A stretch of 64,000 bases of DNA from Pseudoalteromonas sp. MSK9-3 (GTDB lineage: Bacteria > Pseudomonadota > Gammaproteobacteria > Enterobacterales > Alteromonadaceae): positions 62,001-126,000 of the forward strand of contig NZ_MIET01000004.1 in the NCBI RefSeq assembly GCF_003590335.1. Direction: 5' to 3'. The position numbers and the translations under genes are program-made. The notes under the pieces are model-generated. The model was not told the DNA's origin. It did no database searches and saw nothing but the letters and a program-made list of their open reading frames with translations. Below, piece after piece: positions 49,002 to 59,230 of this stretch (position 1 is the stretch's first letter; every line of letters starts with the position of its first letter).

Positions 49002-52000
49002 TCATGCTTGTGCCATTTGCACTGCTTGTTCTATGTCAACGGCAACCATTCTCGAAACACCAGGTTCCGCCATAGTTACCCCCGTCAGCTTACCAGCCAT
49101 TTCCATTGCAATTTTGTTATGGCTAATATAAATAAATTGTACCGTTTGAGACATTTCCTCAACTAAACGACAAAAACGTCCGACGTTTGCATCATCTAAC
49201 GGTGCATCAACCTCATCTAGCATACAAAACGGTGCCGGATTCAGTCTAAAGATCGAAAACACCAATGATAATGCGGTCAGCGCTTTTTCTCCACCACTTA
49301 ACAGATGAATTGTTGAGTTTTTCTTTCCTGGTGGTCTTGCCATGATGCTCACACCACTTTCTAGCAAGTCATCACTGGTCAACTCTAAGTATGCACTACC
49401 CCCTCCAAAAACTTTAGGAAATAACTCTTTTAAATCATCATTTATTTGATCAAATGTCGCCTTAAAGCGAATTTTGGTCTCTTTATCTATTTTTCTGATC
49501 GCATTCTCTAATGTTTTTAATGCTGAGGTTAAATCATCAAGTTGGCTATCTAGGTAACGCTTCCTTTCACTGGCTTCATCAAATTCGCTGATTGCCGCTA
49601 AGTTTACCGCACCCAAAGCCTGTAATGCGTCCAAAGCTGTATTTAACTGTAATTGTAGCGCGTTAACATTACTATTTTCAGGCAATGTCGCCAAGACGTC
49701 ATGCACATTTTGCTCTAAACTCTCTAGCGGCTCTAACGCAGCTTGTGCTTTAATCGCCAAACCTTGTTCATCTAATTGATGTTTTTGTAGCAGCTCTCGT
49801 AAACGTGCAACCTCACTGGTCGCCCCTTTTAACGCAATTTGCTTTTCTTGTAGCTGCACTTTCGCGTGTTGTAATTGCTGTTGCAGGTCATCTAATATCT
49901 TTTGTTGCTTAGACTGACTTGATAGCAATTGCATGATACTGTCATCGATGTCTTTCATCGGCGTAGTTAATCGTTGCAGCTCCTCATTCACTCTTTGAGA
50001 CTGCTCAAAAGCGAGAGTATAACTTTTTTCACTGTGTACTACTTTTGATTGAATTAATTGCCAAGCGCTTTTAGCTTGCTGCTCTGCGAGCGTCGCTGCA
50101 TGCAGCTTTTTTAGCCCTAATTCTTTATTAATGAGCGCTTGCTTTTGTTCACTTTTTTTCAGCTCAAATTGTTCTTTAAACTGTAAACATTGAGATTGGC
50201 GCTGCGACAGCCTTATCTTGGAATCAGTATACGCTTGCTCTGCATTATTTAAGTCTATTTGATCATTCGCCACATGCCCGTTTAATATTTGCAGCTTGTG
50301 CTGCAAAGACTCATAACTTTCAAGCCACTGGCTACTTTGTTGCTTTAGTATTTCATGGCGAGATTGCAATGCCGCAACCTGTTGAGACAACTGATGCACT
50401 TGCTCTTTATTATCTGCTTGGGCTGACTGGCAGTCCGCTAATTGCGTTTTGAGTGTTAAAACATCTTGCTCTATTAAAGCTAATTTAGCGACTACGTTAG
50501 GTAAACTTTGCTCAAGCGTTCTTAACCGTGCATGTTGGCTTAATATGTTATCTTGCTCGTCATTTTTTACCGTTGCGCGCCAATTTTCTCCATGTAATCC
50601 GCCAGATAAATCAATACCAAAAATCCACTGTTCATGCGTATTAAATGACCCGTTATTTTCTATTAGTTGCACTCTGTTTAACAATGATGGGTAAATATCA
50701 CTTTCAATAAATTGTGCTACCGAGCCTACTTTAGCTTGTTGCTCAAATGGCCAGACCGCATTATCAGCTGGGCTGTCTGTCACGTTTAACGTACTCAACC
50801 CTAACAGAGCACGTTCCACCAGCATCTCAAAACCCGCTGTCACTCTTAAAGTACTCAGCAAGTTACGGTGTTCATCTGTATTTGTTACCGCTAAGACTGT
50901 CGCCAATGCATCAATATTAGCGATTAAATGCGTATGCGCCTGTTGCTGCTCTATGAGTGCTTGCTGTGCTTCATTGTGCTGCTGAGTAAGGGTGTTTATC
51001 TGTGAAGTAAGCGCGTGTCCAGCTGCATGTAATTGAGCAACTTTCTGTGTTTTTTCAACAAGCGCTTGCTGGTCTTGCTTGCTTTTCTCTCGAGGGTCAT
51101 CGGCAATCAAAGCGGTAACTTGGTCGGTTAGTTCTTGCTGCTTTTCTTGGTTATGCTTGTGAGATTGCTGAGCCTGAATATAGTGCTGTTCTATTTTAGT
51201 ATGTTCAGCTTGGGATTGTTCAAGTAACCCAATAGACGTCTGCAATTGTATTTCATCAGCTTGGTTTTTTGACAACATCTCATCATGCATGTGTTGATAT
51301 TCATCTAGCTGCAATTGCGTAATTAACTGACTTTCAATACTCTCTTGTAATTGTTCATGAGATTCTGTTGCTTCAACCTTTAGTGCCATCAGTTGTACCT
51401 GAGCGTCCGTTGTGTCTGCTTTATAGATAATCGCCTGCTTTTGAAGCTCACTATGCTTATCCACTAAATGTATTTTCTGCTGCTCAGCCTTGGTTAAATT
51501 AGTATGAATTTGATGAATACTGAGTTGTTGTTCTGCGATCCCGTCATTTAAATGTGTTACTTGCCCTTCCAGTGCTGCAAGCACGTCATGATGGCCGCTA
51601 TGCGCAGTATTTAAAAATGTAATCTCAGATTGTACTTTTGTGATGTGCTGTAGTTTTTGTTGCTGCTTTTGATGAAAGCCCTGCCACTTTAAAACTGCTA
51701 ATTGACCTTTGTAAGTCCGCTCTTGTTGCTTTAATGCTCGATAAGACTGTGCGTCTTTTGCCTGTATTGCTAAACGATCTAGCTGCAATTGTAGCTCTTT
51801 GCGTACATCAAGTAATCGTTCTAAGTTCTCTCGAGTACTTTTAATCCTTGTTTGCGTCTCTCTTCGACGCTCTTTATATTTAGATACGCCCGCAGCCTCT
51901 TCAAGAAAAACACGCAACTCTTGGGGTTTACTCTCTATCAGCCGCGAGATCATGCCTTGCTCAATAATTGCGTAACTGCGAGGCCCCAGACCTGTGCCTA

Positions 52001-52394
52001 AAAAAATATCGGTAATATCTCGCTTACGGCACTTACTGCCATTAAGAAAATACAAGGACTGGCCATCACGCGTCACCAACCTTTTAATTGATACCGTGTT
52101 ACGGTCGGCTAATGTACCTGGTAAACGCCCTTGGGCATTGTCAAACATCAACTCTACAGATGCTTGTGATATCGGTTTACGGTTTGTTGAGCCATTAAAA
52201 ATGACATCGGTCATCGCATCACCGCGTAAGTTTTTCGCCGAACTTTCACCGAGCACCCACCGTACCGCATCAATGACATTCGACTTGCCACAGCCATTAG
52301 GGCCAACAACACACGTCATCTGATCAATAAAGGGGATTTTTGTTGGCTCAACAAAAGACTTAAAACCCGCAAGTTTAATACTACTTAAGCGCAT
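49002..52394 (-). CDS. smc: Chromosome segregation protein SMC
   Basis: The 1130-residue protein has the full SMC layout: N-terminal Walker A GPNGCGKSN near residue 32, coiled-coil arm with Gln-rich heptads, hinge (about 505-640), return coiled coil, then the C-terminal ABC signature HLLSGGEKALTALSLVFSIF (split: LLSGGEKAL) and Walker B CMLDEVDAPLDD. SMC with ScpAB forms the bacterial condensin; Alteromonadales use SMC, whereas enterobacteria use MukB. The position next to zipA-ligA is known in Pseudomonas and relatives. The scpAB genes are not in this window. Confidence 0.98.
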   Translation of the reverse strand: MRLSSIKLAGFKSFVEPTKIPFIDQMTCVVGPNGCGKSNVIDAVRWVLGESSAKNLRGDAMTDVIFNGSTNRKPISQASVELMFDNAQGRLPGTLADRNTVSIKRLVTRDGQSLYFLNGSKCRKRDITDIFLGTGLGPRSYAIIEQGMISRLIESKPQELRVFLEEAAGVSKYKERRRETQTRIKSTRENLERLLDVRKELQLQLDRLAIQAKDAQSYRALKQQERTYKGQLAVLKWQGFHQKQQQKLQHITKVQSEITFLNTAHSGHHDVLAALEGQVTHLNDGIAEQQLSIHQIHTNLTKAEQQKIHLVDKHSELQKQAIIYKADTTDAQVQLMALKVEATESHEQLQESIESQLITQLQLDEYQHMHDEMLSKNQADEIQLQTSIGLLEQSQAEHTKIEQHYIQAQQSHKHNQEKQQELTDQVTALIADDPREKSKQDQQALVEKTQKVAQLHAAGHALTSQINTLTQQHNEAQQALIEQQQAHTHLIANIDALATVLAVTNTDEHRNLLSTLRVTAGFEMLVERALLGLSTLNVTDSPADNAVWPFEQQAKVGSVAQFIESDIYPSLLNRVQLIENNGSFNTHEQWIFGIDLSGGLHGENWRATVKNDEQDNILSQHARLRTLEQSLPNVVAKLALIEQDVLTLKTQLADCQSAQADNKEQVHQLSQQVAALQSRHEILKQQSSQWLESYESLQHKLQILNGHVANDQIDLNNAEQAYTDSKIRLSQRQSQCLQFKEQFELKKSEQKQALINKELGLKKLHAATLAEQQAKSAWQLIQSKVVHSEKSYTLAFEQSQRVNEELQRLTTPMKDIDDSIMQLLSSQSKQQKILDDLQQQLQHAKVQLQEKQIALKGATSEVARLRELLQKHQLDEQGLAIKAQAALEPLESLEQNVHDVLATLPENSNVNALQLQLNTALDALQALGAVNLAAISEFDEASERKRYLDSQLDDLTSALKTLENAIRKIDKETKIRFKATFDQINDDLKELFPKVFGGGSAYLELTSDDLLESGVSIMARPPGKKNSTIHLLSGGEKALTALSLVFSIFRLNPAPFCMLDEVDAPLDDANVGRFCRLVEEMSQTVQFIYISHNKIAMEMAGKLTGVTMAEPGVSRMVAVDIEQAVQMAQA

Positions 52395-52442
52395 ATGCTA
52401 ATTAGCTACTCATCAAAATAAAGGGCTATAAATCAAACATCG

Positions 52443-53174
52443 TTAGTTCTGGCGTTTCATATTATCTAAAATAATACCTGTCGCCATTGCCACATTAAGA
52501 GACTCTGCAACACCGAACGCAGGAATGGTAATCGGGGCATTAATGTACTGACCTACAGGTTCACGAATACCGTGTGATTCGCTTCCCATAACGAGTACAC
52601 CACGCGCAGAAAAAGCTGTGCCATGTACATTTTCGCCATTTAAATATGCGCCATAAATATCACCTGAATAAGACGCTAAAAACTCTGGAAGGTCGCAACG
52701 CACAACATCAATACGTACAAAAGAGCCCATCGTAGCACTGATCACTTTGGGATTTAGGTGATCAGCACAATCTTCACTGACAACGACCTGATTTAGTCCA
52801 TACCAATCAGCCAACCGAATAATCGTACCAAGGTTACCTGGGTCAGACACGCCATCGAGTGCTAATACGATCCCTGACGTATCGACTTCTGCACTTTCAG
52901 GAAAAGGGACAATTGCAATCGCTGCGTTATTACTCACTAAAGTGCTGACTTTTGATAAACTGTCACTGTCAGCTTCTGTACAGGTCACGCCTGCTAACTT
53001 TGCTGAATGCGCAGATAAAAACTCCGTAGTCGCAAAAAGATGTACTACATTCAACCCAGCATCAAGAAGCTCCAAGATATTTTTCTCACCCTGAACTAAA
53101 TACTGCTGATGTTGTTTTCTATATTTTTTTTGTGCTAATGCACGTAAGAGTTTCGATTGATTTTTAGAGAGCAT
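52443..53174 (-). CDS. SpoU/TrmH-family RNA 2'-O-methyltransferase
   Basis: The 243-residue protein has an N-terminal substrate-binding domain (YLVQGEKNILELLDAG) and a SPOUT methyltransferase domain with its three motifs: DPGNLGTIIR, LVMGSESHGI and SLNVAMATGI. It should methylate ribose 2'-OH in rRNA or tRNA using SAM; the target cannot be told and it is shorter than RlmB-type enzymes with known sites. It lies 48 bp upstream of smc in the same direction. Confidence 0.92.
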   Translation of the reverse strand: MLSKNQSKLLRALAQKKYRKQHQQYLVQGEKNILELLDAGLNVVHLFATTEFLSAHSAKLAGVTCTEADSDSLSKVSTLVSNNAAIAIVPFPESAEVDTSGIVLALDGVSDPGNLGTIIRLADWYGLNQVVVSEDCADHLNPKVISATMGSFVRIDVVRCDLPEFLASYSGDIYGAYLNGENVHGTAFSARGVLVMGSESHGIREPVGQYINAPITIPAFGVAESLNVAMATGIILDNMKRQN

Positions 53175-53457
53175 AGCTACCTCAATGTCCTGAGGGGTGG
53201 ATTATACCTGAGCAGAGAAATAATGCGAGAAACACAGAGCTTAGTGTTTATTAAGCTACATATTAGTCTATCGAACGCGATTAAGATGACATAGGTAGAT
53301 GGCATTTTGCATTCTTATTTAAGGCTCTTGATCGCAGATACAACTCACACACCATAAGCCAACCTTTTATTAAAAATAAAAACAATATATTGACCTAATT
53401 ATGTCGACAAGATAGATTAGTGCTGCGTTTTATTTTATTAAATAAGGAAAATTAAAT

Positions 53458-53889
53458 ATGAAAAAAACAAGTATTGCGCTCATCCTATCAACACTCGCCT
53501 TTTCTTCAATGTCTAATGCATCAAATTTAGGTGTTAATATTACAGAAAAACCTAGACCAGGTGTACCCCAAGCACGTTGGACTGACGTGGTTATCGGTGA
53601 CAATTACGCCCAACACCAAACTGCCAAGTTTAATTATACTGTTTCTAACTACAGCGTATCATTCAACTGGACGACAAATGATGGTGCGACTGGTGGTTGT
53701 CATATTTATTATGATGTAAATAGAGATAGCTCAAGTGACTGGGATTACCAGGTAGCTAAAAGACGCTATAACAACACAAAAGAAATGCTACTTAACTTAA
53801 AAGCTGGCGATCATTTATTTATCCAATCTGCATTTGCAAGTAATAACACATCTTGTGAAGTCACACTAAAGCACAATATCGGCTTCTAA
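53458..53889 (+). CDS. Small secreted protein, unknown
   Basis: The 143-residue protein has a signal peptide (1-21, ending SNA) and AAGGA before the ATG. The mature part is beta-rich with many Asn, Thr and aromatic residues, and has two cysteines (GGCHIYYD and TSCEVTLK) likely to pair in a disulphide. No family was recognised. It is monocistronic with a strong terminator shared with the convergent subtilase. Confidence 0.65.
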   Translation: MKKTSIALILSTLAFSSMSNASNLGVNITEKPRPGVPQARWTDVVIGDNYAQHQTAKFNYTVSNYSVSFNWTTNDGATGGCHIYYDVNRDSSSDWDYQVAKRRYNNTKEMLLNLKAGDHLFIQSAFASNNTSCEVTLKHNIGF

Positions 53890-53927
53890 TAAGCATGTAA
53901 GAATATTTATCAACACTGCTTAGTTGT

Positions 53928-53957
53928 AAAAAACAGCGCCACACAGGCGCTGTTTTT
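53928..53957. terminator. Bidirectional terminator between the small secreted protein and the subtilase
   Basis: AAAAACAGCGCC and GGCGCTGTTTTT form a perfect 12-bp stem around ACACA, with A-runs and T-runs on either side so it can act on both strands. Confidence 0.9.
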
Positions 53958-53972
53958 ATTTCAAAGTTTTAA

Positions 53973-56474
53973 TTAACGAAAGTTAACTGTCACTTCTTGA
54001 GAACAAATATCAGCAGATACACAGACTTTGTACACATATTGGTCCTGTGTCGCACGACGAATAAAGTCTCTATATAAGCCAGTATTAGCCGTAGTCGATA
54101 CTTTTTCACCATCGCGATACACATCGACTGTCTCACTCGTTGCTCCTTGATACGCCAGCTCTATTCGAGCGAAGCCAAGTCGAGTTTTATTAGCGCGTTT
54201 TAACTTCAACTCCACAGCTGTCTCAGCCACAGAAACTTCCATAACTTTAGAGTCTGTTAACCCCTCAGCATCCGTCACCGTTAACATGACCTGATAAGTA
54301 CCGGCTGCCGCATACGCATGCATTGGGCTTTGCTCTGTCGATGTATTGCCGTCACCAAAGTCCCACGCCCAAGATGCAATATCATTGTTCGCATCACGAC
54401 TACCATCTGTAAAGTTTACCTGCAACAAATCAGACGTATAAGAAAAGTTTGCTTCTGGCGCTGCAGGTGCAACCTCACCAATGCCTGTTAATGTGACAGC
54501 CCACTGATTGATTGTCCCTGTATCTTCAGCATAGGTATCGACAACTTTTAAAGTCCAATCACCTTGAGCAACTTCACCGTTAAAGGCACTTGATGCAAAT
54601 GATTGATTAATATCATCCGCTCCACCACCTGCCTTGTTATGGAGTGTGGCCGTTGTACCTGACGGTGAAGTTAATGTGACTACTAGATCACCAATATACG
54701 TGTGTGTAATATCAATCAAAGTATCTGAACCGAATATAGTAATATCATCCGGGATATTAATTACAGATGACACGCCAGTCGGATCATTATCAGGAATATC
54801 TACCTTTTCAGTGTTGCTATATTCAAATTCAGTTAACCCTTGTGGGTTTACATAAAGTGATACTTGGCTTTGTTTGGCTAAATCACCACTCGTCGCATCA
54901 ATTGTGAATGAATAACTGCCCCACGGGGTATCTGCGATTGTGGGTGCACTGAGTGTAAATGAACCACCTGGCTGAACAGTGCTTGCTGATAACACCGCAC
55001 CATCTAAATCACTGGTTACGGCTAAACTAATATCGCCTGTCCAGCCTGCAATAGCTGAGACTTCAAAGGTGTATGTTGCTGTATCACCTGCAACAATTTC
55101 CTGAGATGCCGGTGTTGGCGATAGCCTGAAGCCTGGCGTCGGATCCGCTTGCTCTAGCGCGGTCGCAACATTTAAACGTTTACCAGATACCGTTTTTCCA
55201 GCTAATGCCGCATTATCATCTCCTGAATTCATCAGCAATGCTTTAAGCTCAGCTGTTGTTAAGTCTGGATTAACAGATAAAGCTAGTGCAGCCGCACCCG
55301 CAACATGTGGTGTTGCCATAGATGTACCTGAAAAGCTGTCATAGCCACCACCAGGAACCGTCGATACAATCGCTGAACCAGGCGCACCTAAATCAACACT
55401 GGTTAAACCCCATTGCGAGAAGCTAGACATAGCATCAGTATGCGTGGTGCTTGCTACTGATAAGACTGACTCATGCTCATAGCTTGATGGATAGTGTGGG
55501 TTTGAATCATTATCAACCGCGCTATTACCAGCCGCTGCGACAAATAAAATACCCGCCTCTTCAGACGCAGTTAATGCATCAGACAATGCTTGGCTAAAAC
55601 CACCACCACCCCAGCTATTATTTGATACTCGAACATCAACACCTGCATTTTTAAGCCCGACTAAATAGTCAATACACTTAATGGCATTAGCAGAAGAACC
55701 ACTCCCGCTTGAGTCTAAAAATTTACAGCCAACAATAGAAACTTGTTGGTTTACCCCAACCACGCCTACGCCGTCATTACCCACGGCACCAATAGTCCCT
55801 GCAACATGAGAACCATGGCCTTGATCATCCATTGGATCCCCAGCATCGGTAATGGCATTTATGCCATGTACGTCGTCAATAAAGCCGTTATTGTCATTAT
55901 CAATGCCATCCCCTGCAATTTCATTTGGATTAATCCACATATTTGCAGCAAGATCTGGGTGCGTATGGTCAACACCAGTGTCAATAACACCCACAATGAC
56001 ATCTCGACTACCAATAGAAATATCCCATGCTTCTACCGCGTCAATATCTGCGTCAGCCGTACCACCCGTTTGACCTGTGTTATGAAGACCCCACAGTTCA
56101 GAAAACTTAGGATCATCTGGCATCGCTTGGATTGATAATTGATAGTTTGGCTCAACATATTGGACTGCGGCGTGAGATGCAAGCGCCTTTATTGCCGCTT
56201 TAGGATTGGTTTTATCAAGCTTAAATTGAGCTAAGCGGCCTTTAAGTACATTTTTATAGCCATCATCAACTTCATCTTTATTTACATCAGTGATTTTTGC
56301 ATTCACTAATTGGCGTGCAGCTAGCCTTTGCGCTTTGCTTGCACTTTCTTTAAATACGACGATAACAGAATCGTCAGCCGCGCTCATTCGCTCTGTATTA
56401 GTATTCATATTGATCGCAGCCTGTGAAAGGCAAGGTAATAACGCAAGCGTCAGGGCAGATAGTTTTAATTTCAT
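53973..56474 (-). CDS. Secreted subtilisin-like serine protease with P and PKD domains (deseasin-like)
   Basis: The 833-residue protein has a signal peptide (1-19), an I9-type propeptide (35-115), and an S8 catalytic domain (125-440) with Asp165 (IDTGVDHTHP), His220 (GHGSHVAGT), oxyanion Asn317 (AAAGNS) and Ser385 (FSGTSMATPHVAG). Then a beta linker (445-545), a P/proprotein-convertase domain (about 550-665, GDWTLKVVDTYAEDTG), a PKD domain (673-750, ASWAWDFGDGNTS) and a C-terminal beta domain (755-833). Deseasin MCP-01 of Pseudoalteromonas has this kind of P-PKD tail and degrades collagen. It is extracellular and monocistronic. Confidence 0.93.
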   Translation of the reverse strand: MKLKLSALTLALLPCLSQAAINMNTNTERMSAADDSVIVVFKESASKAQRLAARQLVNAKITDVNKDEVDDGYKNVLKGRLAQFKLDKTNPKAAIKALASHAAVQYVEPNYQLSIQAMPDDPKFSELWGLHNTGQTGGTADADIDAVEAWDISIGSRDVIVGVIDTGVDHTHPDLAANMWINPNEIAGDGIDNDNNGFIDDVHGINAITDAGDPMDDQGHGSHVAGTIGAVGNDGVGVVGVNQQVSIVGCKFLDSSGSGSSANAIKCIDYLVGLKNAGVDVRVSNNSWGGGGFSQALSDALTASEEAGILFVAAAGNSAVDNDSNPHYPSSYEHESVLSVASTTHTDAMSSFSQWGLTSVDLGAPGSAIVSTVPGGGYDSFSGTSMATPHVAGAAALALSVNPDLTTAELKALLMNSGDDNAALAGKTVSGKRLNVATALEQADPTPGFRLSPTPASQEIVAGDTATYTFEVSAIAGWTGDISLAVTSDLDGAVLSASTVQPGGSFTLSAPTIADTPWGSYSFTIDATSGDLAKQSQVSLYVNPQGLTEFEYSNTEKVDIPDNDPTGVSSVINIPDDITIFGSDTLIDITHTYIGDLVVTLTSPSGTTATLHNKAGGGADDINQSFASSAFNGEVAQGDWTLKVVDTYAEDTGTINQWAVTLTGIGEVAPAAPEANFSYTSDLLQVNFTDGSRDANNDIASWAWDFGDGNTSTEQSPMHAYAAAGTYQVMLTVTDAEGLTDSKVMEVSVAETAVELKLKRANKTRLGFARIELAYQGATSETVDVYRDGEKVSTTANTGLYRDFIRRATQDQYVYKVCVSADICSQEVTVNFR

Positions 56475-57001
56475 TGTTAGATCCAGTATTTTCTCATAAC
56501 GTTAAATACGACAGAGTCTCGTCTTTGACGTTATTAATTAATTTTAAAGTGTTACATCACACTCGTTTTTGGATCTCTCAATATCAACAGAAGCCCTATG
56601 TTCCATGTGACTTTTTTGAACGTAGCCTTATATATCGAGCTACAGCAAACAGGACACATTACTAGGTCAGCATTCCTAGTAAAAACATAAGGTATTTAAT
56701 ATAAGCAACGCTATTAGATAACAATAAAAAGATTGAAGCTGCAAGCGTAAAACTGAAAAACAGTAAAAACAGATTAGTCTTATTTATAAATACATTATTT
56801 TAACAAAATAGTATGAAGTTAAGCAGTTTTCACCCTCTCTAAAACCCAACCTTTTTTACTGAAAAAGTAAAAAAACTCAAAGCAGACACTTAAAGCATTG
56901 ACTTTAAAGAATAAATAAATCAAAAAAATTACCTATATATTATCCATTACGGCTTTATTACAGTGAACTCAAGTCATTAAAACAGACGCACGAAAAATAA
57001 A
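56475..57001. other. Promoter region between the subtilase and the curli operon
   Basis: About 530 bp of very AT-rich DNA serves the divergent subtilase and csgB. A small hairpin lies at 56852-56874 (TTTTTTACT/AGTAAAAAA). TTGACT at 56898-56903 could be a -35 element, but no convincing -10 follows. CsgD operators are expected here but not recognisable. Confidence 0.4.
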
Positions 57002-57487
57002 ATGGTTACAATGAGATACAAAAACATAACAAAAAAGAATCAAGCTCTATCACAGAGCTGCTTTGCTTCATTGCTATGTACCATACTATCTTGTGTATCG
57101 TTAAAAATTAGTGCCAGCGACTATGACTTAAAAGAGTCTCCTTTATCAGTCAGTATACATCCGTCTTTTTTATCTAAAGCACAACACATCCACACCAATG
57201 CTTTAGTAAATCAAATCGGTACATTTAATAAAGCAACAATATTTCAATCTAACGACGAATTGAACTCAATTAACGTACAACAGCTTGGTACAGGTAACCT
57301 TGCCGACATTACACAATTGGGCTCAAACAACCGCATCAACCTTTTGCAACAAGGCAGTTATAACTCAGCTGTGATAATTCAAGAAGGCCATGCCAACATC
57401 GTCAACTTAACGCAATTAGGGCAACAGTCATTCATTATTCATCAGCAGGGTAATGATATGGTCGTAGATGTCAGCGTTACAAAATAA
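57002..57487 (+). CDS. csgB: Curli minor subunit/nucleator, CsgB-like
   Basis: The 161-residue protein has an N-terminal hydrophobic export signal (about 20-40) and then five curlin-type repeats with the Q-x-G-x-x-N pattern: NQIGTFNKATI, QQLGTGNLADI, TQLGSNNRINL, QQGSYNSAVI and QEGHANIVNL. CsgB anchors to the cell surface and nucleates CsgA fibres. The C-terminus (HQQGNDMVVDVSVTK) is more polar than the repeats. The ribosome site is poor for this ATG; a second ATG at 57011 is possible. First gene of csgBAEFG. Confidence 0.85.
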   Translation: MVTMRYKNITKKNQALSQSCFASLLCTILSCVSLKISASDYDLKESPLSVSIHPSFLSKAQHIHTNALVNQIGTFNKATIFQSNDELNSINVQQLGTGNLADITQLGSNNRINLLQQGSYNSAVIIQEGHANIVNLTQLGQQSFIIHQQGNDMVVDVSVTK

Positions 57488-57511
57488 TTCAATATAGAAC
57501 AGGATATTACT

Positions 57512-59167
57512 ATGCTAAAAAAATCTCTAATTACATGTGCCGTTGCATTGGCGCTAGGTTATGGCAACGTAGCTATAGCAAATGACTCAAAAGACACTAG
57601 CCATTCAATTACGTCTGACTTTATGGCAAATGCACAACAAAACAAAGTGGAGATCTCACAAAAATCAATTAACCCAGCCAGGGGTAACAACGCAACGGTA
57701 GAGCAAACAGGTAATATTAATGGTGCTCAGTTGGCCGTTGAAGGTGATGACAACCAATTAAGCTCAGTACAGGCTGGTGATAATAACTTACAAACAACCA
57801 GCGTAAATGGTAACAGTAATCATATTGCTAATAATCAAAATGGTAGCGATGCTAAAACTCAAATTGAAATCGCTGGTAACGCTAACATGCTTGCTATCAC
57901 GCAAGAAGGCGCTGCGGGTTTAGGCAATATTGGCAGTCAAGTAATAACCACTATTAATGGTGATGACAACCTCATTAGCATAGAACAAGGCGACGGCGGC
58001 CATTGGGCATTCATCAGAGACTTACAAGGCAATGAAAATGAAATAAACGTTGTCCAAAATGGTGAATGGGGTGAAGTTCACCTAAATAGCATCGTAGGCG
58101 ATGACAACGAAATCGACGTTGAGCAAGATGGCTTTTGGAATATAGCGACGATTGAATCGCTACAGGGCGAAGAAAATGAAATTGACTTCGAACAAGTCGG
58201 TGACAGAAACCGCCTGACCATTGATGCATTATCAGGTGATGATAACGACATCAAAGTAGAGCAAATTGGTAATAATAATGGCGTTGAAGTATCCGGTATT
58301 TTCGGCCTAGATCAGAGTATTTCTATAGAACAGCGTGGTAATGACAATAAACTCACTAGCGTTGATATTACTGGTGATGAGAATGATATCAGAGCAAGCC
58401 AAGTTGGTAACGAAAACACGATAGAACTAGCCGCTGGTGTTAGAGGTAATGACAACAACCTATATTTAGAGCAAAATGGTGATACTAATAGCGTAACAAG
58501 TGGTTTGTTCGCCGGAAATGATAATAAAGTATCCGCCGACCAAACAGGCTTAAGTAATCAGCTACAATTCGATGTTCAAGGCAATAATAATGAATTGAAT
58601 GTCACGCAAAGTGGTAACGATAATGCAGCGTATTTAGGGGTTGCTGGAGATAACAATACCTTCTCTGCAATTCAAGAAGAGCAAGACAACAATACGCATA
58701 TCGCTAACTTTAATGGTTCGGATAATAACTTCCAAACTATTCAAATAGCAGGCACTGGTAATCACGCAACAATTCAAACGTCTTACCCTGACACGTCTTT
58801 AGAAACATCGTCAAATAGCATTCAACTTTCACAAATTGGCAGTGACAATGACACGAGTATTACCTTAAGCAGTGTTGTTCCTAGCAATGATAATTCAATT
58901 GTGACAAGCCAACTTGGTGATCTGAATGCGTTAGACCTTATGCTTGAAGGCACCGGTAATAGCGTAGACATTGCGCAAGTGGGTGACATGAACGTTGTGG
59001 CTGGTATCGATAATGGCGCTTTCTTATTAGCTGGTAATGATTTGAGTTTAACAATCAGCCAGACAGGTACTGGTAACTTAGTTGAAGGCGGTATGTCGCA
59101 ACTTAACGGTGATGTATCAGTTACCCAAGTCGGTGATTTCAACACCACAACCATTACGCAAAAGTAA
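57512..59167 (+). CDS. csgA: Curli major subunit, CsgA-like, very long and acidic
   Basis: The 551-residue protein has a signal peptide (1-23) and then about 20 curlin-type repeats, roughly 23 residues apart. Each repeat carries Q-x-G-x-x-N on one strand and G-D/N-D/N-N on the next (for example EQVGDRNRLTI and SGDDNDIKVEQIGNNN). E. coli CsgA has 151 residues and five repeats. The protein is rich in Asp and Glu. The gatekeeper-like Gly and Asp content suggests slowed aggregation. It should be secreted through CsgG and polymerise on CsgB. A good AGGA precedes the ATG, 24 bp after csgB. Confidence 0.88.
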   Translation: MLKKSLITCAVALALGYGNVAIANDSKDTSHSITSDFMANAQQNKVEISQKSINPARGNNATVEQTGNINGAQLAVEGDDNQLSSVQAGDNNLQTTSVNGNSNHIANNQNGSDAKTQIEIAGNANMLAITQEGAAGLGNIGSQVITTINGDDNLISIEQGDGGHWAFIRDLQGNENEINVVQNGEWGEVHLNSIVGDDNEIDVEQDGFWNIATIESLQGEENEIDFEQVGDRNRLTIDALSGDDNDIKVEQIGNNNGVEVSGIFGLDQSISIEQRGNDNKLTSVDITGDENDIRASQVGNENTIELAAGVRGNDNNLYLEQNGDTNSVTSGLFAGNDNKVSADQTGLSNQLQFDVQGNNNELNVTQSGNDNAAYLGVAGDNNTFSAIQEEQDNNTHIANFNGSDNNFQTIQIAGTGNHATIQTSYPDTSLETSSNSIQLSQIGSDNDTSITLSSVVPSNDNSIVTSQLGDLNALDLMLEGTGNSVDIAQVGDMNVVAGIDNGAFLLAGNDLSLTISQTGTGNLVEGGMSQLNGDVSVTQVGDFNTTTITQK

Positions 59168-59230
59168 CTTTAGTATGACTGAGCAGTGTGAAAACTTCAC
59201 ACTGCTTTTCTAATAATAAAAGTGGTCATT

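Noticed and set aside
55743-56135. Rightward frame of 130 codons opposite the subtilase
   Set aside because: It lies wholly inside the protease coding region with no start signal or family match.
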